From assembly GCA_035765775.1 (NCBI GenBank), contig DASTWV010000023.1, forward strand, positions 1-64,000: a DNA stretch of 64,000 nucleotides. The letters run 5' to 3'. Each line of letters opens with the position of its first letter. The first letter of the stretch is position 1. Source of the DNA: Actinomycetota bacterium (lineage in GTDB: Bacteria > Actinomycetota > CADDZG01 > JAHWKV01 > JAOPZY01). Below the pieces are notes generated by a model. It ran no database searches, was not told where the DNA came from, and was given only the letters and a program-made list of their open reading frames with translations. This document shows positions 36,125 to 44,352 of the stretch, piece by piece. The position numbers and the translations under genes are program-made.

Positions 36125-37662
36125 GCGAACCCCGGGCCCGGGTCTACCCGGACACCTACGTGGACTCGGTCCTCCTCATGGGGGCCACCCGGGCGATGGG
36201 GGCGGCGGCCGGTGTCGAATGGTCCGCTGCGGTCATGGGAACGCCCGCCAACCGGGAGGACCTGGCCGCCGCCGGGTTCGCGGCGGCGGCCGGAGTGGGG
36301 GCCGCACGTGCCAACGACCTCGTCCTCGCGGTGCGTGCCGCCACCGGGGAGGAGGCGGAGGCGGCGCTGGGCGCCGGCTATGCCGCCCTGGGGGCAGCCG
36401 GGCGCGCCGGCCGGGCCGCGACCGAGGAAACGCGGCCCGCAGATCTGGACGCGGCGCTCGCCGCGCTCGGGGAGGCCAACGTCGCCATCGTCTCCGTGCC
36501 GGGCCCGTTCGCCGCCCTCGAAGCGCACAAGGCCCTCTCCGCCGGGCTTCACGTGCTGCTGTTCAGCGACAACGTGCCCCTCGCCGACGAGGTCGAGCTG
36601 AAGAGCCGGGCAGCCGGGCTCGGGCTGCTGGTCATGGGGCCGGGCGCCGGAACCGCCATGCTCGGCGGGACGGGCCTGGGCTTCGCCAACGCGGTGCGGC
36701 CCGGGCGGGTCGGGGTCGTCGCCGCGGCGGGAACCGGCGCCCAGGAGGTCATGTGCCTGCTCGACCGGTGGGGGGAGGGCGTGCGCCAGGCCATCGGTGT
36801 CGGGGGCCGGGACCTGTCCGCGGCGGTCGGGGGCGAAATGGCCCGCGCCGGGCTCCGGGCACTCGCCGCCGACCCGGCGGCCGAGGCGGTGATCCTGGTC
36901 TCCAAACCCCCGTCGCCCGCCATCGCCGCCGACCTCCTCGCCACCCCGATGGGCAAACCGGTCGTGGCGGCGCTGATCGGGCTGCGCGAGCCGCTCGAGG
37001 CCCCGGCGGGCGTGACCCTGGAGGCGACGCTGGAGCAGGCGGTGGTGCGGACCATCGAGATCCTAGGCTCCCCGGTGCCGGACCCAGGCGCTGGGCTGGG
37101 CGACCTGGTCGGCCCGGCGATCGCCCGCCTCAGCCCGGAACGGCGTGCCGTGCTCGGTCTGTTCTCCGGGGGCACCCTCGCCTATGAATCGATGGTGGTG
37201 ATGACCCGCCACCTGGGACCCATCCGGTCCAACACCCCGCTGCAGGAAGGCTGGGCGCTGCCCGCCCCGCCCGGGGCGCACGTGTGCCTCGATCTCGGGG
37301 AAGAGGAGTTCACCCGTGGGCGCCCCCACCCGATGATCGACCCGGCGGCCCGGGCGGATCGCATCGCTGCGGCGGCGGACGACCCGGCGGTGGGCGCGGT
37401 GCTGATCGACGTCGTCCTCGGCTACGGAAGCCATCCCGACCCGGCGGCCGTCCTCGCCCCGGCGTGCGCCGCGGCCGGGCGGGGGGGTGCCGTGGTGGTG
37501 GCCTACGTGCTGGGCACCGAGGCGGACCCCCAGCGGCGCTCCGCCCAGGAGGCCGCGCTGGGCGCCGCCGGGTGCCTCCTGGCCCCCACCGCCGCCCGGG
37601 CGGCGTTGATGGCTGCAGCCATCGCCATCCGGCAGCCGGAGCTGGCCGGCTCCCGCCCATGA
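36121..37662 (+). CDS. fdrA: FdrA/AllF-like acyl-CoA synthetase-type subunit
   Basis: Predicted 513 aa, related to succinyl-CoA synthetase subunits. Visible family blocks are YPDTYVDSVLLMGATRAM at the start, VGVVAAAGTGAQEVMCLLDRWGEGV, IGVGGRDLSAAVGGEMARAGL, GKPVVAALIG and LGLFSGGTLAYES near the middle-to-end. E. coli FdrA (AllF) works with YlbE (AllG) and YlbF (AllH) as oxamate carbamoyltransferase, converting oxalurate and phosphate to oxamate and carbamoyl phosphate. DUF1116 and DUF2877 proteins for the other two subunits are encoded 1-4 kb away on the opposite strand. It overlaps the carbamate kinase gene by 4 bp. The actual ureido substrate here is unproven. Confidence 0.9.
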   Translation: MSEPRARVYPDTYVDSVLLMGATRAMGAAAGVEWSAAVMGTPANREDLAAAGFAAAAGVGAARANDLVLAVRAATGEEAEAALGAGYAALGAAGRAGRAATEETRPADLDAALAALGEANVAIVSVPGPFAALEAHKALSAGLHVLLFSDNVPLADEVELKSRAAGLGLLVMGPGAGTAMLGGTGLGFANAVRPGRVGVVAAAGTGAQEVMCLLDRWGEGVRQAIGVGGRDLSAAVGGEMARAGLRALAADPAAEAVILVSKPPSPAIAADLLATPMGKPVVAALIGLREPLEAPAGVTLEATLEQAVVRTIEILGSPVPDPGAGLGDLVGPAIARLSPERRAVLGLFSGGTLAYESMVVMTRHLGPIRSNTPLQEGWALPAPPGAHVCLDLGEEEFTRGRPHPMIDPAARADRIAAAADDPAVGAVLIDVVLGYGSHPDPAAVLAPACAAAGRGGAVVVAYVLGTEADPQRRSAQEAALGAAGCLLAPTAARAALMAAAIAIRQPELAGSRP

Positions 37663-37676
37663 AGGGGCGCCCGGAC

Positions 37677-38834
37677 ATGCCTGACCTGCCTAGGGTGGCG
37701 CTGGTGACCTACTCCACCCGCCCGCGGGGCGGCGTGGTGCACACCCTGTATCTCGCTGAGGCGCTGCAGGCCGCAGGGTGCCCGGTCCATGTCTTCGCCC
37801 TGGGCGACCCGGAGGCGGGCTTCTTCCGGCCCGTCGCGGTCCCCACGACGATCCTGCCCGCCCCCGAGCCGGCCGGGACCCTGGAGGAGCGGGTCTGGCA
37901 GTGCGTCGAGACCCTTACCTGTGGCCTGGCCACCCACCTTCCCGGGCGCTATGACGTAGTCCATACCCAGGACTGCATCGCCGCCCGGGCCGCCGCCGCG
38001 CTCCGGCCACTCGACCGGGACCTGGTCCACATCCGCACGGTCCACCACATCGACGACTTCACCACCCCGGCCCTGGTGGACTGCCAGCGCCAGGCGGTCG
38101 TGGAACCCGACCACATCCTGGTGGTGAGCGACGTCTGGCGCGCGGCGCTGCGGGCTGAGTTTGGCGTCGAATCGACTGTGGTGCCCAACGGCGTGGACGC
38201 CGGGCGGTTCGCCCCCGCCGGCCACGAGCGCGCAGCCCTTCGCCGGCGGATCAATGCCGGTGGCCGCTTCCTCTTCCTCACCGTCGGGGGCATCGAGCCC
38301 CGCAAGGGAAGCCGGGTGCTGGTCGAGGCGATGGGCTTGCTGCGCGCCGCCCGGCCCGATCCCCCGCTGGTGGCCGTCGTGGGCGGGCACTCGTTCCAGG
38401 ATCACGCCGCCTACCGGCAGGAGGCGCTCGCCCGGGCCTCCGAGCTGGACCTCGACGCGGACCTCGTGCTGGTCGGGACCGTTCCCGAGGACGAGCTCGC
38501 CGGGTGGTACGCCGCCGCCGACGCCTTCGTCTTCCCGTCGCTCAAGGAAGGCTTCGGGTTGGTGATCCTGGAGGCGATGGCGGCGGGGCTGCCGGTGGTC
38601 GCCAGCGACATCGCCGTGTTCCGGGCCTTCCTCACCGAACGAGATGCCGTGCTGACCACCGCCGGTGACCCGGCGGCCCTGGCGGCGGGGATGGCCCGGG
38701 TGGCCGGCGATCGCGTCCTGCGGGCGCAGCTGGCGGCGGCCGGGCCGGCGGTGGCGGCCCGCTACACCTGGGCAGCGAGCGCCCGCCGGCACCTGGAGGT
38801 GTACGCCCGGGCGGCCCTGCCGGTCGTGGGCTGA
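37677..38834 (+). CDS. MSMEG_0565-family glycosyltransferase (GT4)
   Basis: Predicted 385 aa GT-B fold. It opens RVALVTYSTRPRGGVVHTLYLAEAL and contains YDVVHTQDCIAARAA, IRTVHHIDDFTTPALVDCQRQAV, VVPNGVDAGRF, VGGIEPRKG and FPSLKEGFGLVILEAMAAGLPVV (the GT4 E-x7-E region). These blocks match the MSMEG_0565 family, a known companion of the nitrogen-starvation gene set. An ATG at 37659 overlaps the fdrA stop as ATGA; the ATG at 37677 is preferred because AAGGGG lies 8 nt before it. It may glycosylate a pathway-specific small molecule or cofactor; donor and acceptor are unknown. Confidence 0.88.
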   Translation: MPDLPRVALVTYSTRPRGGVVHTLYLAEALQAAGCPVHVFALGDPEAGFFRPVAVPTTILPAPEPAGTLEERVWQCVETLTCGLATHLPGRYDVVHTQDCIAARAAAALRPLDRDLVHIRTVHHIDDFTTPALVDCQRQAVVEPDHILVVSDVWRAALRAEFGVESTVVPNGVDAGRFAPAGHERAALRRRINAGGRFLFLTVGGIEPRKGSRVLVEAMGLLRAARPDPPLVAVVGGHSFQDHAAYRQEALARASELDLDADLVLVGTVPEDELAGWYAAADAFVFPSLKEGFGLVILEAMAAGLPVVASDIAVFRAFLTERDAVLTTAGDPAALAAGMARVAGDRVLRAQLAAAGPAVAARYTWAASARRHLEVYARAALPVVG

Positions 38835-38898
38835 GCCCTGGGGCGAGGTGCCCGGTGAGGGCGAGGGGGGGCGGGGGGCGGCACAGGGGACGGCGGGG

Positions 38899-38949
38899 AG
38901 TTCTGGGGACTATTTTCCGCCAAAAACACGGCAAAAAGTCCCCAGAACT
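38899..38949. terminator. Long hairpin between convergent genes (terminator or MITE-like)
   Basis: A perfect 13-bp inverted repeat, AGTTCTGGGGACT / AGTCCCCAGAACT, encloses a 25-nt loop with TTTT and AAAA arms and a smaller CCG/CGG pairing. An outer GGCACA / TGTGCC pair surrounds it. It lies between the glycosyltransferase gene and the convergent AllH-like gene, so it can serve as a two-way terminator. Its size and nested design also resemble a small mobile repeat. Confidence 0.7.
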
Positions 38950-38963
38950 TGTGCCGAACCGGA

Positions 38964-39818
38964 CTAATCCCCGATAAAGCCCCCATCGGCGGCACCCTGG
39001 GGCTGGTTGACCCCCCGCCAGCCGCCGTTCCACGGTGGTTCGGCCCATGTTGGCGGAGTGGTACATCCCCTGGCTGTACCACGCGTGCAAGTAGGAGCAG
39101 CCGGCCCCCGGAACCGCAGACCGGCGGCCAGGCCGCAGGCGAAATCGGCCCCCGAGGAGTGGCCGACCGTGGCCAACGCCCGGGCGGCCGCCTGGGCGCC
39201 CAGAGCGTCGCCCCGCGCCCCGGCGCAGAGCAGGTCGTGCGCCGGGGCCAGTGCCTGCCCGGCTGCCGCCCAGCCCAGGGCGGCCGACGCCAGGGCGGTG
39301 GTCTCCACGCTGGCCGCCAGCGGCCGCAGCCAGCTCGCGGCGGGTGCCCCGAACCGGGCCCGCAGGGCGAAGAACAGCCCGCACAGGGCGTCGTCGCCCG
39401 CCGGCGTCAGGCCCGGTCCGGCCCCGCCCAGCACACCGGCGGCGGCTTCCAGGTCGCCCTCGGCGAGGGCGCGCCCCGCCGCCCCCCAGCGCCCGGCGGG
39501 GACCAGGGTCCCCTCTGCTCCCCACTCGGCGGCCTGCGCCGCGATGTCGAGGGCCTGGGCGAGGGCTGCCGGGTCGGGCAGCGCCCCGTGCCAGCGGGGA
39601 ATCCGTTCCGGATCCAGTGCGTCCAGGCAGCCCGCGGAGCCGGGCAGCTCATCCACCACCACCTGCAGGGGCCCGGGAGGCATTCCGGGGAGGACGAGCA
39701 CCACCGGCTTGCCCGCGATCTGCAGGATCGCCGAGCGAGAGAAGCGCCACCACCCGGTGGGCGGGCCGGGCGAGGACAAGGTGGCAGCCGCCCCGGCCCC
39801 GGCCAGGAGGGCCTTCAC
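38964..39818 (-). CDS. allH: DUF2877 protein, AllH/YlbF-like
   Basis: Predicted 284 aa. The core motif GPGLTPAGDDALCGLFFALRARFG is the DUF2877 signature (GLTP.GDD), and GHSSGADFACGLAAGL is the conserved end of the family. Together with AllF and AllG it should form the carbamoyltransferase that releases carbamoyl phosphate. The GTG start overlaps the AllG stop as GTGA. The last about 45 residues (after GLRFRGPAAP) are low-complexity and unlike the family, so the true end may have been shifted by a late frameshift next to the hairpin. E. coli YlbF is about 270 aa. Confidence 0.82.
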   Translation of the reverse strand: MKALLAGAGAAATLSSPGPPTGWWRFSRSAILQIAGKPVVLVLPGMPPGPLQVVVDELPGSAGCLDALDPERIPRWHGALPDPAALAQALDIAAQAAEWGAEGTLVPAGRWGAAGRALAEGDLEAAAGVLGGAGPGLTPAGDDALCGLFFALRARFGAPAASWLRPLAASVETTALASAALGWAAAGQALAPAHDLLCAGARGDALGAQAAARALATVGHSSGADFACGLAAGLRFRGPAAPTCTRGTARGCTTPPTWAEPPWNGGWRGVNQPQGAADGGFIGD

Positions 39819-41242
39819 CCGAGGGCCCCGGCCAGCCAGCGCACTGCCTCCTGGAAGCATTCCAGCGGGGCATGGGCGACACCCGCCCCCACCTGCCCCC
39901 GGCCCCCGCGGGCATCGAGGATCCCGGTGGTGATCTGCGGGGTGACCTCCTGGGCCACCACCCGGCGGATATCGATGCCCACGGGCGATCCGGCGAAGTC
40001 CAGGTACGGGATCCGGAAGCGCGTGCTCCGGGCGGCGGTGATCCGCTCCATCGCCCGGGTGGCGCCCACCGCGCCGGCCATCTTGCCGCCGAGGAAGGTT
40101 GCCACCGCCGGGGAGGCGGCGGCCGCGGCCCCCCCGAGCCCCAGCGTCTCCAGCACCGCGCTGTCGCCGATGTCCGGGGCGGCGTCGGCCTCGGCGTACC
40201 CCGGATGAAAGAGGGCGTCCTCCACCGGCGGCGCCGGGGCGACGAACCAGGCTTCCTGGCCCGCCAGGCGGATGCCGAAGGTGGTGCCGTTGCGCGCCAT
40301 GGTCGCCACGATGCTGGAGCCCGCCACCTCGGCCGCCCAGTCGCTCGCCGCCTTCGCCGCCGCCATGGCGAAGTTCAGGAACAGCAGGTGGTTGCCCGCC
40401 AGGAACCGGGCCACGGCGTCCCGGCGGGGGTGGTCCGACGCCACAAGGGCCGGCAGCAGGTGGCGCAGGACCAGGTTGGTGGCCGCCTGGGTGCGCATGT
40501 GGGCGTCGTCGCCCATCTGCAGGCCCTGGGCGGCAACCGAGAAGATGTCGATCGGGCTGGACGCCTGCAGGGCAGCGGCGAGGACCGGTGCCACGGCGTC
40601 GCGCAGGAACACCAGGCGCTCCACCGCCTCGGGCGACTCGACCCCGAACCACGCGGTGGCGCCCGGGCCCTGGTTGATGCCGGAGAAGGCCCGGTTGCCT
40701 CGGGGCCCGTTCTCCACCACCAGCACCGGCGAGCTCGGCGCCAGGACCGTGGCCATCGGGAGTGCGGCAGCGTGGTGGTTGGCGGACTCCAGGCCGATCT
40801 CACCCCGGGCGATCATGTCCCCGGCGGCCTGGGGCGTGGAGGCCCATCCCTCGGCGATCGCCGCCGCCCGGGCGGAGCGCCGGAGCGGGTCGCAGAACGC
40901 TTCCCAGAGAAGCGGCGGGCCCGGGTGGAGCAGGGTGCGTCCCTCGATCCCCGGTACCACCTCACCCGCCCGGGCAATGCCGACCAGGACCGGGGCGGCG
41001 GCGTCGAGGCGCCGGGTCACTTCGGCGTTGGCCGCCTCGAGCGCCGCGGCGTGCCGGCCGTGGAGCACGGTCAGGGCGGCGACCAGGCCCGGGTCGCCCG
41101 CGGCGGGGATCCGCCAGTCGACGTCGACTGCCGCCATGCCCTGAGCCCGCACGGCGTCACCGAACAGCGGCAGCCCGACGTTGATCACGGCCACGGAATC
41201 CGGGAGCCGGGGCACGGGTGCGGCACTATTGTTCTCAGCCAT
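39815..41242 (-). CDS. allG: DUF1116 protein, AllG/YlbE-like
   Basis: Predicted 475 aa. Family blocks include VAVINVGLPLFGDAVRAQGMAAVDVDWRIP near the start, DPLRRSARAAAIAEGWA, ANHHAAALPMATVLAPSSPV, NQGPGATAWFG, GLQMGDDAHMRTQAATN and MARNGTTFGIRLAG. These match DUF1116/YlbE, the AllG subunit of oxamate carbamoyltransferase. It is the first gene of the allGH pair on the minus strand. The ATG at 41242 is favoured by GGAGCG 9 nt upstream. It overlaps, in opposite orientation, the ATG of the OsmC-like gene at one CCATGG. Confidence 0.9.
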   Translation of the reverse strand: MAENNSAAPVPRLPDSVAVINVGLPLFGDAVRAQGMAAVDVDWRIPAAGDPGLVAALTVLHGRHAAALEAANAEVTRRLDAAAPVLVGIARAGEVVPGIEGRTLLHPGPPLLWEAFCDPLRRSARAAAIAEGWASTPQAAGDMIARGEIGLESANHHAAALPMATVLAPSSPVLVVENGPRGNRAFSGINQGPGATAWFGVESPEAVERLVFLRDAVAPVLAAALQASSPIDIFSVAAQGLQMGDDAHMRTQAATNLVLRHLLPALVASDHPRRDAVARFLAGNHLLFLNFAMAAAKAASDWAAEVAGSSIVATMARNGTTFGIRLAGQEAWFVAPAPPVEDALFHPGYAEADAAPDIGDSAVLETLGLGGAAAAASPAVATFLGGKMAGAVGATRAMERITAARSTRFRIPYLDFAGSPVGIDIRRVVAQEVTPQITTGILDARGGRGQVGAGVAHAPLECFQEAVRWLAGALG

Positions 41243-41633
41243 GGCAGAGCGCTCCGTGACCACGCGGTGGGAGGGTGGCTACCGCATGACCACCGAGGTG
41301 CGGGGATTCAGCCTCACCGCCGATGAGCCGCCGCCCGCCGGTGAGGACACAGGACCAATGCCCACCGAGCTGTTCCTGACCGCCCTCGCCTCGTGCTTCG
41401 GCATGGCCGTGGCCGCCGCCGCCCACCGCCGGGGCCCCGACCTGCCCGACCTTGAGGTCACGGCCACGGGGACCTACGACGGGCCCCGGTTCTCGCACCT
41501 GCGCGTCGTCGTCCGGTCGTCGGTCGGGCCGGAGCAGCTCGAACCCCTGCTGGAGCGTGCGGTGCACGGGTGCTACATCTCGAACACCCTGCTGCGCCCC
41601 CCGACCATGGAGTTCGCCGTCGATCCTACGTAG
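41241..41633 (+). CDS. OsmC/Ohr-family protein
   Basis: Predicted 130 aa. It reads RWEGGYRMTTEVRGFSLTADEPP, then EDTGPMPTELFLTALASCFGMAVAAAA, with the conserved Cys in ASCFG, and LERAVHGCYISNTLL with the second Cys. OsmC-like proteins reduce organic hydroperoxides or handle thiol-reactive acyl groups. No ribosome site precedes the ATG, and TATTGT lies 9-14 nt upstream, so a leaderless message is likely. It is divergent from the AllG gene and convergent with the lyase operon; a role in protecting thiol or Fe-S enzymes of the cluster is inferred. Confidence 0.85.
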   Translation: MAERSVTTRWEGGYRMTTEVRGFSLTADEPPPAGEDTGPMPTELFLTALASCFGMAVAAAAHRRGPDLPDLEVTATGTYDGPRFSHLRVVVRSSVGPEQLEPLLERAVHGCYISNTLLRPPTMEFAVDPT

Positions 41634-41656
41634 CGCCGCACCGGCCGCTCGCCCGG

Positions 41657-43165
41657 TCATGCGGTCGCAACCGCCTCTGCCGCCCCCACCAGGGCCGCCT
41701 CGGCCGAACGGAACCCCTCCCGGCGCTCCTCAGCCGAGCGGCGCGTGTGTTCCGCGTCGGCCAGCACCTCGGCCACCATCTCCTCCACCGCGGCCGGGGC
41801 GGCGCCCCCGGGGGATGCCCGGGTCGACACGATCGACCGTGGGTCGAGTACCTCGGACAGATCCCGGGACCCGAGGCCCAGCGGCCGGCCGAGGCGCTCT
41901 ACGGCTGCCTCGTCCAGCATGTCGGCGGTGAGGTCGACGCCGCGCAGGCCCCGGCGGGCGGCGGTGCGCACCGCGCCGCCCACCACGAGGTAAGCGGTGC
42001 GGTAGTCCACCCCGCACGCCTGCATGACGAACTCGGCGAGGTCGGTGGCTTGGGAGAAACCGGCCTCGAGGGCCTCCCACATGCGGTCCGGGTGCACCCG
42101 CAGCGTCCGGACGACGCCGGTCATCAGCCGGGTGACCTTGGCGGCCAGCTCGACGGCCCGGGGGATCTCCCCGTAGGCAAAGATGAGGTTGTCGGTCCGG
42201 GCCGAAGGGGTCTTGACCACGGCCAGGAAGCCGGAGAGGCGCCCGATCAGCACCCCGGCCGCGCCCCGGACGATCGACAGGGCGTAGGGGTTCCGCTTCT
42301 GGGGCATGAGGACGCTGGCGCGGGTGTAGGCCCCCGCCAGGTCGACGAAATCGAACTCCTGGCTGTCCCAGATCTCCAGGTCCTCGGCCAGCTTGCTCAG
42401 GGTGGACACCAGGCTCGCCGCCGTGGCGAGGATGTCGATCAGGCCGTCGATCTGCCACATGGCGTCACGGGTGTGGGCAATGAAGCCGTCGAAACCCAGG
42501 AGCTGGGCGGTGCGGAGCCGGTCGAGCCCCAGGCGGCTGCCGTTGACACACCCGGCCCCCCCGGGGCTCCGGTTCACCCAGTCGGCGGCCTCTAGCAGCC
42601 GGCCGGCATCCCGCAGGACCGGGTAGGCGAAGGCGAGGAGGTAGTGGCCGAAGGTGGAGGGCTGGGCCTGTTGCAGGTAGGTCTGATCCGCCATCACGGT
42701 GCCGGCGTGGGTCCGGGCAACCTGGGCGACCGCGGCACCGAACCCCGCCGCCTCGGCAGCCAGCTCGGTCACCGTGCCCCGCAGGTGCAGGCGCAACGCC
42801 ACCCGGCCCGCCTCCCGGCGGGGGCGGCCGGCATGGAGCCACCCGGCGTCGTCGCCCAGGCGGTCGGCGAAGTAGGCCTCCCGGCTGTTGTACGGGTCCC
42901 CCAGGGCGGCGTCATAGGGGAAGGCCTCGGGGGGGATGTCCCGGTGCACCGCGAGGATGGCCTGGAGCACCCGGGCGGCCGCCGGTGCCGGGACGACGCC
43001 GGCCTCGCCGAGCACCAGGAGATGCGCCAGGTCGGCGAGGTTCAGCCCCCGGTGCAGGAGCGGGGCGTCGGCGATCTCCAGCGCGAACCCAGCCTCCACC
43101 AGTTCGGGCGCCGGGGCATCCGGGGAGGGCCCCGCCTCGGTTGCCTGCCCCACGGGCCGGGTCAC
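41657..43165 (-). CDS. Argininosuccinate lyase-like enzyme
   Basis: Predicted 502 aa of the fumarase/aspartase superfamily. Blocks: GDPYNSREAYFADRLGDDAGWLHAGRPRRE, DQTYLQQAQPSTFGHYLLAFAYPV, GSRLGLDRLRTAQLLGFDG, EFDFVDLAGAYTRASVLMPQKRNPYALSIVRG (signature loop SVLMPQKRNP). The signature Ser lies in ASVLMPQK. Such enzymes eliminate an amine or other leaving group from a succinyl-type adduct, usually giving fumarate. No arginine-synthesis genes lie nearby, so a catabolic substrate is more likely. The GTG start overlaps the preceding lyase stop as GTGA, so the two lyases are coupled. Confidence 0.87.
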   Translation of the reverse strand: MTRPVGQATEAGPSPDAPAPELVEAGFALEIADAPLLHRGLNLADLAHLLVLGEAGVVPAPAAARVLQAILAVHRDIPPEAFPYDAALGDPYNSREAYFADRLGDDAGWLHAGRPRREAGRVALRLHLRGTVTELAAEAAGFGAAVAQVARTHAGTVMADQTYLQQAQPSTFGHYLLAFAYPVLRDAGRLLEAADWVNRSPGGAGCVNGSRLGLDRLRTAQLLGFDGFIAHTRDAMWQIDGLIDILATAASLVSTLSKLAEDLEIWDSQEFDFVDLAGAYTRASVLMPQKRNPYALSIVRGAAGVLIGRLSGFLAVVKTPSARTDNLIFAYGEIPRAVELAAKVTRLMTGVVRTLRVHPDRMWEALEAGFSQATDLAEFVMQACGVDYRTAYLVVGGAVRTAARRGLRGVDLTADMLDEAAVERLGRPLGLGSRDLSEVLDPRSIVSTRASPGGAAPAAVEEMVAEVLADAEHTRRSAEERREGFRSAEAALVGAAEAVATA

Positions 43166-44352
43166 GCCCAGCCCTCGGGTTCCGCCGCCCGCGCCGCCCG
43201 GGCCCGCCGCACGACGAGGTCCACCATCGCCGCCGACGCACCGGTGTCCGCGGTGCCCAGCCGGGCCTCGAGGTTCGCCCGCATGGCCTCGGGATGGACC
43301 ACCAGGCCGGTCACGAGCTTCCGGCCGGCCTCGAGCGCGGCGCCGGCCAGCAGGCAGGCCTCGGGCACGGCCACCCACTCGGCTTTCCAGCCCCGCCCGT
43401 CGCGCTCGCCCTCCGCCACCAGTCCCTCCAGCACGACGGCGTGCTGCGCCCGCACCAGGCGGGCGAGGGTCACCAGGTGCTCGGCGACCTCGGGGTTCAC
43501 CTTGTGGGGCATGGTGATGCTGCCCACGACCCCGGGGGGCACCGACTCGGCGAGCTCGCCGATCTCCGGGCGCGAGAGCTCGACCACCTCGTTGCCCACC
43601 CGGGCGAGCGTGCCGGTGATCATCGCCAGCAGGCCGGTCATCTCCGCCGGGCGGTCCCGGGACGCCAGCCAGGCGATCCCGGGGTCGGCAAGGCCGACGC
43701 GCTCGCAGAACCGCCGCCGCACCTCGAGCCCGTGCGGGCCGAAGGCGGCCAGCGTCCCCACCGCGCCACCGAGCTGGCCCACCGCCAGCCGGGGAAGGGC
43801 CTCCCGCAGCCGGTCGAGTTGGCGCCGGACCTCGTCCGCCCACGCTGCGGCTTTGAGGCCGAAGGTGATCGGGGCGCCCGGCTGGCCGTGGGTACGCCCG
43901 CACATCGGGGTGTCCCGGTGGACCTCGGCAAGAGCGAGCAGCCCGGCCTCGACCGCCCGCAGCTGGCGCCAGGCCACCGCCCCCACCCGCCGGAACGCGA
44001 GGGCCATCCAGGTGTCGGTGACGTCCTGGACGGTTGCCGCGTGGTAGATCCACTGCCCGCCGGCCTCGGGCAGGACTGCCCGCAGGCCGTGGATCAGCCC
44101 CAGGGTCGAATGGCCGGTGCGCCGAGTCTCGGCAGCCACGAACGCCAGGTCGAGGCGGCCGGCGTCCGCACCGGCCGCGATCACCTGCGCGGCCTGCTCG
44201 GGGATCACGCCGTACTCCGCCTGCGCCTGGGCCAGGGCAACCAGGATGTCCAGCCAGGCCTGCAGCCGCTGACGCTCGTCGAAGACCTCGCGCAGCTCCT
44301 CGGTCCCCCAGAGGTGGGCGTAGAGGACCGAGTCGGTCAGGCGGGCGCCCAC
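43162..44352 (-). CDS. Adenylosuccinate lyase/PcaB-like enzyme
   Basis: Predicted 396 aa of the same superfamily as the next gene but a different branch. Blocks: LWGTEELREVFDERQRLQAWLDILVALAQAQAEYG, STLGLIHGLR, CGRTHGQPGAPITFGLKAAAWADEV (the TH.Q motif), and the signature GSITMPHKVNPEVAEHL. It resembles adenylosuccinate lyase and 3-carboxymuconate cycloisomerase, but purine or protocatechuate genes are absent. The start is uncertain: GTG at 44352 gives a 16-bp overlap with the preceding gene; CTG at 44340 would give a 4-bp overlap. Two coupled lyases of different branches suggest successive C-N cleavages or a hetero-oligomer. Confidence 0.85.
   Translation of the reverse strand: MGARLTDSVLYAHLWGTEELREVFDERQRLQAWLDILVALAQAQAEYGVIPEQAAQVIAAGADAGRLDLAFVAAETRRTGHSTLGLIHGLRAVLPEAGGQWIYHAATVQDVTDTWMALAFRRVGAVAWRQLRAVEAGLLALAEVHRDTPMCGRTHGQPGAPITFGLKAAAWADEVRRQLDRLREALPRLAVGQLGGAVGTLAAFGPHGLEVRRRFCERVGLADPGIAWLASRDRPAEMTGLLAMITGTLARVGNEVVELSRPEIGELAESVPPGVVGSITMPHKVNPEVAEHLVTLARLVRAQHAVVLEGLVAEGERDGRGWKAEWVAVPEACLLAGAALEAGRKLVTGLVVHPEAMRANLEARLGTADTGASAAMVDLVVRRARAARAAEPEGWA

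Noticed and set aside
41225-41236. Short version of the same motif (ACTATTGTTC) in the AllG/OsmC start region
   Set aside because: ACTAT and TGTTC are present but the spacer is missing, so it is not the same element; it is more likely part of a -10 region.
43162-44352. Calling the two lyases ArgH and PurB
   Set aside because: Signature loops fit the superfamily, but no arginine or purine biosynthesis genes are nearby and the coupled, catabolic context argues against the housekeeping names.
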